Shown in pieces: positions 51,622-59,336 of a stretch of DNA of 64,000 nt. The notes below the pieces were generated by a model. That model saw only the letters and a program-made list of their open reading frames with translations. It searched no databases and was not told the origin of the DNA. The DNA comes from Pseudomonas sp. (GTDB lineage: Bacteria; Pseudomonadota; Gammaproteobacteria; Pseudomonadales; Pseudomonadaceae): positions 1 through 64,000 of the forward strand of contig NZ_JASLGE010000071.1 in the NCBI RefSeq assembly GCF_030150285.1, in the 5' to 3' direction. The position numbers were made by a program, and so were the translations under genes. Numbering within the stretch: the first letter of the stretch is position 1; each line of letters starts with the position of its first letter.

Positions 51622-52158
51622 TTACTCTGCGGTTTTAGCGTTGGCGACGCAGGCAGGTTTGCCAGCAGCGTATTTAAGACTGGGGTCGACCAGCGCATCA
51701 AAGCGTTTCAACGCTTCGGAGCCGATCAACAGCGGGTATTGGAACGCACTTCTATCAGTCAAGTTCACTTCTATTGTTCGTAAAGCTTTGCCCATGCAAA
51801 TTTCCAGAGAAATGACCGGCCGCGAGGTGTAATTTTTGTCGGCCTGAGGGTCGTAATCGCCGGAGCGGCGCTTGATTTTACTCACGCGGGCCAGCGGGCG
51901 CTCGATGGGGTGCGAGTGGGCATCATCAATGGCCAGGTAGAAGCGCACCCAACTTTCGCCGTCCCGCTTGAAGCGTTTGATATCGCGGGCGCTCAGTGAG
52001 GCGGTTTTGGCCCCAGTGTCGAGTTTGGCCGCTACTTGCAGGTCGATACCTGTCAGTTCAGCGTATTCATTGAGGCCATAAACAGTCTTCTCGGCACCTA
52101 AGCTCAAGCCGGGCAAGCCCAGTAGGCAGAGAAGGGTAAAGAGGGGCAAACATTTCAT
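51622..52158 (-). CDS. Retropepsin-like ATP-dependent-zinc-protease family protein (RimB-like)
   Basis: 178 aa from ATG 52158, which starts a signal peptide (MKCLPLFTLLCLLGLPGLSLG); a GTG four codons upstream is the alternative. The core domain (about 22-160) has KLDTGAKTASLSARDI, where Asp47-Thr-Gly-Ala is the aspartic-protease DTG(A/S) motif, then the flap-like segment and SGDYDPQADKNYTSRPVISLEICMGKALRTIEVNL and LIGSEALKRF, shared with the RimB (PF05618) family. The name zinc protease is historical; the fold is retropepsin-like. With the ATP-grasp and 7TM genes it forms one transcription unit. Confidence 0.88.
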   Translation of the reverse strand: MKCLPLFTLLCLLGLPGLSLGAEKTVYGLNEYAELTGIDLQVAAKLDTGAKTASLSARDIKRFKRDGESWVRFYLAIDDAHSHPIERPLARVSKIKRRSGDYDPQADKNYTSRPVISLEICMGKALRTIEVNLTDRSAFQYPLLIGSEALKRFDALVDPSLKYAAGKPACVANAKTAE

Positions 52159-52352
52159 AAATCGAGGCACGTCTCTTGCAAACTTCAGTTCAAGGCGACT
52201 GGCAGGGGTGCAAGTTTCCTCGTGCGGCTGCCCGGTGAACAGGGCAGGGCGGATGCGGTCGGCATTCTAACATGATGGTTTTATGGCGCCAGCGTTGCGG
52301 CGGTTTTGCCCGGCTTGTTGGTGTGTCGATTAAACCAAGGTCTAATCGGTAG
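52159..52352. promoter_or_regulatory. Divergent region between the protease cluster and the prp regulator
   Basis: About 190 bp before the GntR operators. It must hold the promoter of the minus-strand cluster. GC-rich near the start and AT-rich toward 52340. No site is recognised. Confidence 0.35.
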
Positions 52353-52364
52353 ATTGTCGACAAT
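52353..52364. promoter_or_regulatory. Palindrome ATTGTCGACAAT, putative GntR operator 1
   Basis: A perfect 12-bp palindrome, ATTGTC/GACAAT, 74 bases before the regulator start. A second copy matching 10 of 12 bases lies at 52426-52437. FadR-subfamily regulators bind palindromes of this type, so these are likely autoregulatory sites for the prp operon. Confidence 0.6.
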
Positions 52365-52425
52365 GTATATTTATCCTTTGACTGCAACGGCTTAAATGGC
52401 TAGTTTTGACACCATTGATTTCAAA

Positions 52426-52437
52426 GGTGTCGACAAT
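52426..52437. promoter_or_regulatory. GGTGTCGACAAT, putative GntR operator 2
   Basis: A near-copy of the palindrome at 52353-52364. It abuts the start codon at 52438 and covers the Shine-Dalgarno AAAGGTG. Confidence 0.5.
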
Positions 52438-53160
52438 ATGCTGCAAGCCCTGGCCCCCGACGTGTTCACCCCGGACGACTCCGAAACCCTTTCCGAGAAC
52501 GTGTTCCGGCGCATTCAGGCGGCCATTGTCAAGGGCGAGATCGCCCCTGGCAGCAAGATCTCCGAACCTGAATTGGCCCGCACCTACGGCATCAGCCGTG
52601 GCCCGCTACGCGAAGCCATTCACCGTCTTGAAGGCCAGCGTTTGCTGGTGCGGGTCCCGCATGTCGGGGCGCGGGTGGTGTCCTTGAGCCACGCCGAGCT
52701 GATCGAACTCTATGAAATTCGCGAGTCCCTTGAAGGCATGGCTTGCCGCTTGGCCGCCGAGCGCATGAGTGACGAGGACATTGCCGAACTGCGCCGTGTG
52801 CTCGAAACCCATGAGCGCGATGAGGCCTTTCAGGCCGGGGTCGGGTACTACCAGCAAGAAGGCGACTTCGATTTTCACTACAAGATTATCCAGGGCAGCG
52901 GTAATCGCACGCTGACTCAAATGCTCTGCGGCGAGCTGTACCAATTGGTGCGCATGTACCGCATCCAGTTTTCCGCCACCCCCAACCGCCCGCATCAGGC
53001 GTTTGCCGAGCATCACCGCATTCTCGATGCCATTGCCGATCGCGACGGCGAACTGGCCGAGTTACTGATGCGCCGACATATCGGCGCTTCGAAACGCAAT
53101 ATCGCGCGTCATTACCAAGACAGCGCCCAGCAGACAGCCACTCCACGAGGTGAGTCATGA
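52438..53160 (+). CDS. prpR: GntR/FadR-family regulator of the methylcitrate operon
   Basis: 240 aa from ATG 52438, chosen because AAAGGTG precedes it and because an upstream ATG (52396) lacks a ribosome site. The winged helix has LSENVFRRIQAAIVKGEIAPGSKISEPELARTYGISRGPLREAIHRLEGQRLL. The C-terminal FCD helical domain has ELYEIRESLEGMACRLAAE, EGDFDFHYKII and H-rich helices that bind metal and the effector (HHRIL, RHIGASKR). It probably represses prpB-prpF; 2-methylcitrate-like compounds would be the natural inducers. The symbol prpR is also used for an unrelated sigma-54 activator. Confidence 0.88.
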   Translation: MLQALAPDVFTPDDSETLSENVFRRIQAAIVKGEIAPGSKISEPELARTYGISRGPLREAIHRLEGQRLLVRVPHVGARVVSLSHAELIELYEIRESLEGMACRLAAERMSDEDIAELRRVLETHERDEAFQAGVGYYQQEGDFDFHYKIIQGSGNRTLTQMLCGELYQLVRMYRIQFSATPNRPHQAFAEHHRILDAIADRDGELAELLMRRHIGASKRNIARHYQDSAQQTATPRGES

Positions 53161-54044
53161 GCAATAAGAACAGTCCAGGTCAGCGTTTCCGTGATGCAGT
53201 CGCCAGTGAACATCCCTTGCAAGTGGTCGGTGCGATCAACGCCAACCATGCGCTGTTGGCCCAGCGTGCCGGCTTCAAGGCCATTTACCTGTCGGGTGGC
53301 GGTGTGGCGGCGGGCTCTTTGGGCGTGCCGGACCTGGGCATTACCGGCCTGGATGACGTGCTGACCGATGTTCGCCGCATTACCGATGTGTGCGACTTGC
53401 CTTTGCTGGTCGATGTGGACACCGGTTTTGGCTCCTCGTTTTTCAACGTGTCGCGCACCGTCAAATCGATGATCAAATTCGGCGCGGCCGCCATTCATAT
53501 CGAAGACCAGGTAGGTGCCAAGCGCTGCGGCCACCGCCCGAACAAGGAAATTGTCTCGCAGCAAGAGATGATCGACCGTATCAAAGCAGCCGTTGATGCG
53601 CGCACCGATGACAGCTTTGTGATTATGGCGCGTACTGATGCATTGGCGGTGGAAGGCCTGGAATCGGCGCTGGAACGTGCGGCGGCCTGTATCGAGGCGG
53701 GCGCTGACATGGTGTTCCCCGAAGCCATCACCGAGCTTGAGATGTACAAGCTGTTCGCTGACCGCGTTAAAGCGCCGATTCTGGCCAATATCACCGAGTT
53801 TGGCGCGACCCCGCTGTACACCACCGAACAACTGGCCAGTGTTGATGTATCGCTGGTGCTTTACCCGCTGTCGGCGTTCCGTGCCATGAACAAGGCGGCC
53901 GAAAACGTGTATGGCGCCATTCGTCGCGACGGCACCCAGCAAAACGTGATCGACACCATGCAAACCCGCATGGAACTGTACGACGCTATCAACTACCACG
54001 CCTTCGAGCAGAAGCTTGATGCCGTGTTTGCCGCGAAGAAGTAA
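53157..54044 (+). CDS. prpB: 2-methylisocitrate lyase PrpB
   Basis: 295 aa, isocitrate-lyase superfamily. Conserved VVGAINANHALLAQRAGFKAIYLSGGGVAAGSLGVPDLGI, VDVDTGFG, HIEDQVGAKRCGHRPNKE with catalytic Cys124 in the KRCGH motif, and MARTDA. It splits 2-methylisocitrate into pyruvate and succinate. Its ATG overlaps the regulator stop by 4 bp. Confidence 0.97.
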   Translation: MSNKNSPGQRFRDAVASEHPLQVVGAINANHALLAQRAGFKAIYLSGGGVAAGSLGVPDLGITGLDDVLTDVRRITDVCDLPLLVDVDTGFGSSFFNVSRTVKSMIKFGAAAIHIEDQVGAKRCGHRPNKEIVSQQEMIDRIKAAVDARTDDSFVIMARTDALAVEGLESALERAAACIEAGADMVFPEAITELEMYKLFADRVKAPILANITEFGATPLYTTEQLASVDVSLVLYPLSAFRAMNKAAENVYGAIRRDGTQQNVIDTMQTRMELYDAINYHAFEQKLDAVFAAKK

Positions 54045-54060
54045 CAGAACACCGTGATCC

Positions 54061-54088
54061 TGTAGGCGCGAGTTTGCTCGCGCCTACA
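54061..54088. repeat. REP palindrome between prpB and prpC
   Basis: TGTAGGCGCGAGTTTGCTCGCGCCTACA forms a 12-bp stem with a 4-base loop, a compact single REP of the GAGC family. It lies in the operon between two genes and could act on mRNA stability. Confidence 0.85.
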
Positions 54089-54145
54089 GATAAGACCGAA
54101 CCCGTAGTTGCCGAATCCCTAAAAAATTCAAGATTGGAGACCGCA

Positions 54146-55273
54146 ATGGCCGAAGCAAAAGTATTGAGTGGTGCAGGTTTACGCGGCCAGGTGGCCGGGC
54201 AAACGGCCCTGTCGACCGTAGGCCAGGAAGGCGCAGGCCTTACGTACCGTGGCTATGACGTACGTGAACTGGCGGCCGATGCCCAGTTCGAAGAAGTGGC
54301 TTACCTGTTGCTGTACGGTGAGCTGCCAAGCCAAACCGAGCTGGCAGACTACACCGCCAAGCTCAAAACCCTGCGTGACTTGCCGCAAGCGCTGAAAGAA
54401 GTGCTGGAGCGCATCCCCGCCGATGCCCACCCCATGGACGTGATGCGCACCGGTTGTTCGTTCCTGGGCAACCTGGAGCCAGAGACAGACTTCTCCCAGC
54501 AACTGGACAAGACCAACCGCCTGCTGGCCGCCTTCCCGGCGATCATGTGCTATTGGTACCGCTTCAGCCACGACGGCAAACGCATCGACTGCGTAAGCGA
54601 TGAAGCGTCTATTGGCGGGCACTTCCTGCACTTGCTGCACGGCAAGAAGCCGAGCGAGTTGCACGTCAAAGTGATGAACGTGTCGTTGATCCTGTATGCC
54701 GAGCACGAGTTCAACGCCTCCACCTTCACCGCCCGGGTGTGCGCATCGACCCTGTCCGACCTGTATTCGTGCATTACCGCGGCCATTGGCTCGCTGCGTG
54801 GCCCGTTGCACGGCGGTGCCAACGAAGCGGCGATGGAAATGATCGAGCGCTTTGCCTCGGCTGACGCTGCGGTTGAAGGCACCCTCGGCATGCTGGCGCG
54901 CAAGGACAAGATCATGGGCTTCGGCCACGCGATCTACAAAGACAGCGACCCGCGCAATGAAGTGATCAAGGGCTGGTCGAAGAAACTGGCCGATGAAGTG
55001 GGCGACACGGTGTTGTTCCCGGTGTCTGAAGCCATCGACCACACCATGTGGGCGCAAAAGAAACTGTTTCCCAACGCGGATTTCTACCATGCCTCTGCGT
55101 ACCACTTCATGGGTATTCCGACCAAGCTGTTTACCCCGATCTTTGTGTGCTCGCGCCTGACCGGCTGGGCCGCTCACGTGTTTGAGCAGCGCAGCAACAA
55201 CCGCATCATCCGTCCAAGCGCTGAATACATCGGCGTTGAGCAGCGCAAGTTCGTGTCAATCGAGCGTCGCTGA
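54146..55273 (+). CDS. prpC: 2-methylcitrate synthase PrpC
   Basis: 375 aa from ATG 54146 (GGAGACCGCA ribosome site; an upstream in-frame start runs through the REP). Citrate-synthase fold: GLTYRGYDVRELA, LLYGELPSQTEL, HPMDVMRTGCSFLG, then HGGANEAAMEMIERF and GFGHAIYKDSDPR with catalytic His residues, and a C-terminal Arg near RIIRPSAEYIG. It condenses propionyl-CoA with oxaloacetate. Followed by a REP and acnD. Confidence 0.96.
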   Translation: MAEAKVLSGAGLRGQVAGQTALSTVGQEGAGLTYRGYDVRELAADAQFEEVAYLLLYGELPSQTELADYTAKLKTLRDLPQALKEVLERIPADAHPMDVMRTGCSFLGNLEPETDFSQQLDKTNRLLAAFPAIMCYWYRFSHDGKRIDCVSDEASIGGHFLHLLHGKKPSELHVKVMNVSLILYAEHEFNASTFTARVCASTLSDLYSCITAAIGSLRGPLHGGANEAAMEMIERFASADAAVEGTLGMLARKDKIMGFGHAIYKDSDPRNEVIKGWSKKLADEVGDTVLFPVSEAIDHTMWAQKKLFPNADFYHASAYHFMGIPTKLFTPIFVCSRLTGWAAHVFEQRSNNRIIRPSAEYIGVEQRKFVSIERR

Positions 55274-55297
55274 TCCGCAGGGTGCCGCCCCGCCCTT

Positions 55298-55336
55298 TGT
55301 AGACGCGAGTTTGCTCGCGATCTGTAAGCGTCTACA
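55298..55336. repeat. REP element between prpC and acnD
   Basis: TGTAGACGCGAGTTTGCTCGCGATCTGTAAGCGTCTACA is an inverted structure of the GAGC REP family, with an inner GCGAG...CTCGC stem and an outer TGTAGACGC...GCGTCTACA stem. Confidence 0.8.
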
Positions 55337-55384
55337 GAAGACGGGGAGGCACTCTCAGCCCTAACCGTGATCGAGACCCCTGCC

Positions 55385-57976
55385 ATGAATACTGAATTTC
55401 GCAAAACACTACCGGGCACCCGGCTGGATTATTTCGACACCCGCGCGGCGGTCGAGGCGATCCAGCCCGGTGCCTACGACACGCTGCCTTACACCTCCCG
55501 TGTGCTGGCTGAAAACCTGGTGCGGCGTTGCGACCCGGCCACCCTCACGGCCTCGTTGAGCCAAATGATCGAGCGCAAGCGCGACCTTGATTTCCCGTGG
55601 TTTCCGGCCCGCGTGGTGTGCCACGACATTCTTGGCCAGACGGCCCTGGTTGACCTCGCAGGCCTGCGTGATGCCATCGCCCTGCAAGGCGGCGACCCGG
55701 CGCAAGTCAACCCGGTAGTGCCCACCCAATTGATCGTCGACCACTCGCTGGCCGTGGAGTGCGGTGGTTATGACCCGCAGGCGTTTGAAAAGAACCGCGC
55801 CATCGAAGATCGCCGCAATGAAGACCGTTTTCACTTCATTGAGTGGACCAAAAAAGCCTTTAAAAACGTCGATGTGATCCCGCCAGGCAACGGGATCATG
55901 CACCAGATCAACCTCGAAAAAATGTCGCCGGTGATTCAAGTGCGTGACGGCGTGGCCTTTCCGGACACCTGTGTCGGCACCGACAGCCACACCCCGCACG
56001 TTGATGCGCTGGGTGTGATCGCCATTGGCGTGGGCGGCCTCGAAGCCGAAAGCGTTATGCTCGGCCGTGCTTCCTGGATGCGCCTGCCTGAAAGCGTCGG
56101 CGTGGAACTGACCGGCAAACTGCAACCGGGGATTACCGCCACCGACATGGTGCTGGCGCTGACCGAGTTTCTGCGCAAGCAAAAAGTGGTGGGTGCCTGG
56201 CTGGAGTTCTACGGCGAAGGCGCAGCGGCGCTGACCTTGGGCGACCGTGCCACCATTTCCAACATGGCCCCGGAATACGGTGCGACGGCGGCGATGTTCT
56301 ACATCGACCAGCAAACCATCGACTACCTCAAGCTGACTGGCCGTGAAGACCAGCAAGTGCAACTGGTCGAACAGTACGCCAAGGTCACCGGCCTGTGGGC
56401 CGACAGCCTCAAGGGTGCGCAGTACGAGCGCAACCTGAGCTTTGACTTGTCATCGGTGGTGCGCAACATGGCCGGCCCGAGCAACCCGCACGCCCGGGTT
56501 GCCACCAGCGACCTGGCGAGCAAGGGCATTGCCGGTCAGTGGGACGACGTGCCGGGGCAAATGCCAGATGGCGCGGTGATCATCGCGGCCATTACCAGTT
56601 GCACCAACACCAGCAACCCGCGCAACGTGATTGCCGCCGGGCTTATCGCCCGCAATGCCAACCGGCTGGGCCTGGCCCGCAAGCCGTGGGTCAAGTCATC
56701 GCTGGCACCGGGCTCCAAAACCGTGGCGCTGTACCTGGACGAAGCGGGCCTTACCGACGAGCTGGAGCAACTGGGTTTTGGTGTCGTGGCCTTTGCCTGC
56801 ACCACCTGCAACGGCATGTCCGGTGCGTTGGACCCGGTGATTCAGCAAGAAATCATCGACCGTGATCTGTACGCCACCGCCGTGCTGTCGGGTAACCGCA
56901 ATTTTGACGGGCGGATTCACCCTTACGCCAAGCAGGCGTTTTTGGCCTCGCCGCCGTTGGTGGTGGCCTACGCCATTGCCGGAACCATCCGTTTTGACAT
57001 TGAAAAAGACGTGTTGGGGCTGGACGCCAACGGCAATGAAATTCGCCTGAAAGATATCTGGCCGAGCGACGAAGAAATCGACGCCGTGGTCAAGGCTTCG
57101 GTCAAGCCCGAGCAGTTCCGCAAGGTCTATATCCCGATGTTTGCCATTCACGAAGACACCGGCCCGAAAGTCGAGCCGTTGTACGACTGGCGCCCGCAGA
57201 GCACCTACATTCGTCGCCCGCCCTACTGGGAAGGGGCATTGGCCGGGGCTCGCCCGCTTAAAGGCATGCGCCCGCTGGCCGTGCTGCCGGACAACATCAC
57301 AACCGACCACTTGTCGCCGTCCAACGCCATCATGCTCGACAGTGCGGCCGGCGAATACCTGGCGAAAATGGGTTTGCCGGAAGTGGACTTCAACTCTTAC
57401 GCCACGCACCGTGGCGACCACCTGACCGCCCAGCGCGCGACCTTTGCCAACCCCAAGCTGTTCAACGAAATGGTGATCGAGGACGGCAAGGTCAAGCAGG
57501 GCTCGCTGACCCGTCTGGAGCCGGAAGGCACCGTTATGCGCATGTGGGAAGCGATTGAAACCTACATGGATCGCAAGCAGCCGCTGATCATTATTGCCGG
57601 TGCCGATTATGGTCAGGGCTCGTCCCGCGACTGGGCGGCCAAGGGCGTGCGCCTGGCGGGGGTTGAAGCCATTGCCGCCGAAGGGTTTGAGCGTATTCAC
57701 CGCACGAACCTGGTGGGCATGGGCGTGTTGCCGCTGGAATTTATGCCGGGCACTAACCGCAAAACCCTGCAGATTGACGGCAGTGAAACCTACGATGTGA
57801 TCGGTGAGCGCACCCCGCGTGCCACGCTGACCCTGGTCATCACCCGCAAAAACGGTGAGCGTGTTGAAGTGCCGGTAACGTGCCGTTTGGACACCGCTGA
57901 AGAAGTGTCGATTTATGAAGCGGGCGGCGTGCTTCAGCGCTTTGCCCAGGACTTCCTGGAATCGGCAACCGCTTAA
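55385..57976 (+). CDS. acnD: 2-methylcitrate dehydratase AcnD (Fe/S-dependent)
   Basis: 863 aa from ATG 55385, six codons after an alternative upstream start. Aconitase superfamily: DFPWFPARVVCHDILGQTALVDLAGLRDAI, GIMHQINLEKMSP, AITSCTNTSNPRNVIAAGL, CTTCNGMSG and YGQGSSRDWAAKG, with the three Cys ligands of the [4Fe-4S] cluster in TSCTN and CTTC. AcnD converts 2-methylcitrate to 2-methylaconitate; PrpF downstream then isomerises it. This pair replaces PrpD in this operon. Confidence 0.96.
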   Translation: MNTEFRKTLPGTRLDYFDTRAAVEAIQPGAYDTLPYTSRVLAENLVRRCDPATLTASLSQMIERKRDLDFPWFPARVVCHDILGQTALVDLAGLRDAIALQGGDPAQVNPVVPTQLIVDHSLAVECGGYDPQAFEKNRAIEDRRNEDRFHFIEWTKKAFKNVDVIPPGNGIMHQINLEKMSPVIQVRDGVAFPDTCVGTDSHTPHVDALGVIAIGVGGLEAESVMLGRASWMRLPESVGVELTGKLQPGITATDMVLALTEFLRKQKVVGAWLEFYGEGAAALTLGDRATISNMAPEYGATAAMFYIDQQTIDYLKLTGREDQQVQLVEQYAKVTGLWADSLKGAQYERNLSFDLSSVVRNMAGPSNPHARVATSDLASKGIAGQWDDVPGQMPDGAVIIAAITSCTNTSNPRNVIAAGLIARNANRLGLARKPWVKSSLAPGSKTVALYLDEAGLTDELEQLGFGVVAFACTTCNGMSGALDPVIQQEIIDRDLYATAVLSGNRNFDGRIHPYAKQAFLASPPLVVAYAIAGTIRFDIEKDVLGLDANGNEIRLKDIWPSDEEIDAVVKASVKPEQFRKVYIPMFAIHEDTGPKVEPLYDWRPQSTYIRRPPYWEGALAGARPLKGMRPLAVLPDNITTDHLSPSNAIMLDSAAGEYLAKMGLPEVDFNSYATHRGDHLTAQRATFANPKLFNEMVIEDGKVKQGSLTRLEPEGTVMRMWEAIETYMDRKQPLIIIAGADYGQGSSRDWAAKGVRLAGVEAIAAEGFERIHRTNLVGMGVLPLEFMPGTNRKTLQIDGSETYDVIGERTPRATLTLVITRKNGERVEVPVTCRLDTAEEVSIYEAGGVLQRFAQDFLESATA

Positions 57977-57986
57977 CCATCCCCCA

Positions 57987-58052
57987 TGTAGGAGCGAGCC
58001 TGCTCGCGATCTTTTAAAAGATCAAAAGATCGCGAGCAAGCTCGCTCCTACA
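57987..58052. repeat. REP/BIME pair between acnD and prpF
   Basis: TGTAGGAGCGAGCCTGCTCGCGATCTTTT and AAAAGATCAAAAGATCGCGAGCAAGCTCGCTCCTACA are inverted partners forming a very long hairpin just before prpF. The same element type occurs at 46699-46782. Confidence 0.88.
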
Positions 58053-58075
58053 GGGGAAATGACAGGATTCTATTC

Positions 58076-59266
58076 ATGGCTTATGCAGCGCAAATCAAAA
58101 TCCCCGCGACGTATATGCGCGGCGGCACCAGCAAAGGAGTGTTTTTCAGCCTGCTCGATTTGCCGGCGGTGGCGCAGGTGCCGGGCGCGGCCCGTGATGC
58201 TTTGCTGTTGCGGGTGATAGGCAGCCCCGATCCCTACGAAAAGCAAATCGATGGCATGGGCGCAGCCACTTCCAGCACCAGCAAGACCGTGATCGTCAGC
58301 AAAAGCCTGCGTGCTGATCACGATGTCGATTACCTGTTCGGTCAGGTGTCTATCGACAAGCCGTTTGTGGACTGGAGCGGCAATTGCGGCAACCTCTCGG
58401 CGGCCGTGGGTTCGTTCGCTCTCAGCAGTGGCCTGGTGGATGCATCGCGCATTCCGCAAAACGGCACCGCTGTGGTGCGCATCTGGCAGGCCAATATCGG
58501 TAAAACGATTATTGCCCATGTGCCGATCACCCACGGTGCGGTGCAGGAAACCGGTGACTTTGAGCTCGATGGCGTGACCTTCCCGGCCGCCGAAGTGCAG
58601 CTTGAGTTCCTTGACCCTGCCGCCGACGAAGAGGGCGCAGGTGGCTCGATGTTTCCCACGGGCAACCTGGTCGATGAACTGCACGTGCCGGGTGTTGGCA
58701 CACTCAACGTGACCCTGATCAATGCCGGGATTCCGACGATCTTCGTCAACGCCCGTGACATCGGTTACACCGGCACCGAGCTGCAGCAAGACATCAACAG
58801 CGACCCCAAGGCACTGGCGATGTTTGAAACCATTCGTGCTCACGGTGCATTGCGCATGGGCTTGATCAGCCATCTTGACGACGCTGCCAAGCGCCAGCAC
58901 ACGCCTAAAGTGGCGTTTGTCAGCGGGCCTGCGGACTACGTGTCCTCCAGCGGCAAGACGGTCAGTGCGCACACTGTGGACTTGCTGGTGCGGGCGCTGT
59001 CGATGGGCAAGTTGCACCACGCGATGATGGGCACGGCAGCGGTGGCCATTGGTACAGCGGCGGCGATTCCGGGCACGTTGGTCAACCTGGCGGCAGGCGG
59101 CGGCTTGCGCAGTGCTGTACGTTTCGGGCATCCGTCCGGCACCTTGCGTGTCGGTGCTCAAGCGCAGCAGGTTGAGGGCGACTGGACCGTCACCAAAGCC
59201 ATCATGAGCCGTAGCGCACGGGTATTGATGGAAGGTTGGGTGCGGGTGCCGGGCGACTCGTTTTAA
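58076..59266 (+). CDS. prpF: 2-methylaconitate cis-trans isomerase PrpF
   Basis: 396 aa. N terminus IPATYMRGGTSKGVFF, then MGAATSSTSKTVIVS, DWSGNCGNLSAAVGSFAL and SMGKLHHAMMGTAAVAIGTAAAIPGTL, the PrpF pattern in the diaminopimelate-epimerase fold. It produces cis-2-methylaconitate for aconitase-type hydration. The last gene of the prp set; terminator at 59292. Confidence 0.96.
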   Translation: MAYAAQIKIPATYMRGGTSKGVFFSLLDLPAVAQVPGAARDALLLRVIGSPDPYEKQIDGMGAATSSTSKTVIVSKSLRADHDVDYLFGQVSIDKPFVDWSGNCGNLSAAVGSFALSSGLVDASRIPQNGTAVVRIWQANIGKTIIAHVPITHGAVQETGDFELDGVTFPAAEVQLEFLDPAADEEGAGGSMFPTGNLVDELHVPGVGTLNVTLINAGIPTIFVNARDIGYTGTELQQDINSDPKALAMFETIRAHGALRMGLISHLDDAAKRQHTPKVAFVSGPADYVSSSGKTVSAHTVDLLVRALSMGKLHHAMMGTAAVAIGTAAAIPGTLVNLAAGGGLRSAVRFGHPSGTLRVGAQAQQVEGDWTVTKAIMSRSARVLMEGWVRVPGDSF

Positions 59267-59291
59267 GGCCATTGGCTGAATTCGACGCATA

Positions 59292-59319
59292 AAAAACCCC
59301 GCATCGCTGCGGGGTTTTT
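59292..59319. terminator. Bidirectional Rho-independent terminator
   Basis: AAAAACCCCGCA, a TCGC loop and TGCGGGGTTTTT form a perfect 12-bp stem between prpF (plus) and pykA (minus). Confidence 0.9.
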
Positions 59320-59336
59320 GATTTTAGCCTGCAGGC

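Noticed and set aside
54179..55177. Minus-strand frame of about 330 codons opposite prpC
   Set aside because: Mirror frame of citrate-synthase-type coding sequence.
58070..59290. Minus-strand frame of about 400 codons opposite prpF
   Set aside because: Shadow of prpF; the sequence is His/Arg/Ala-rich without protein-like features.
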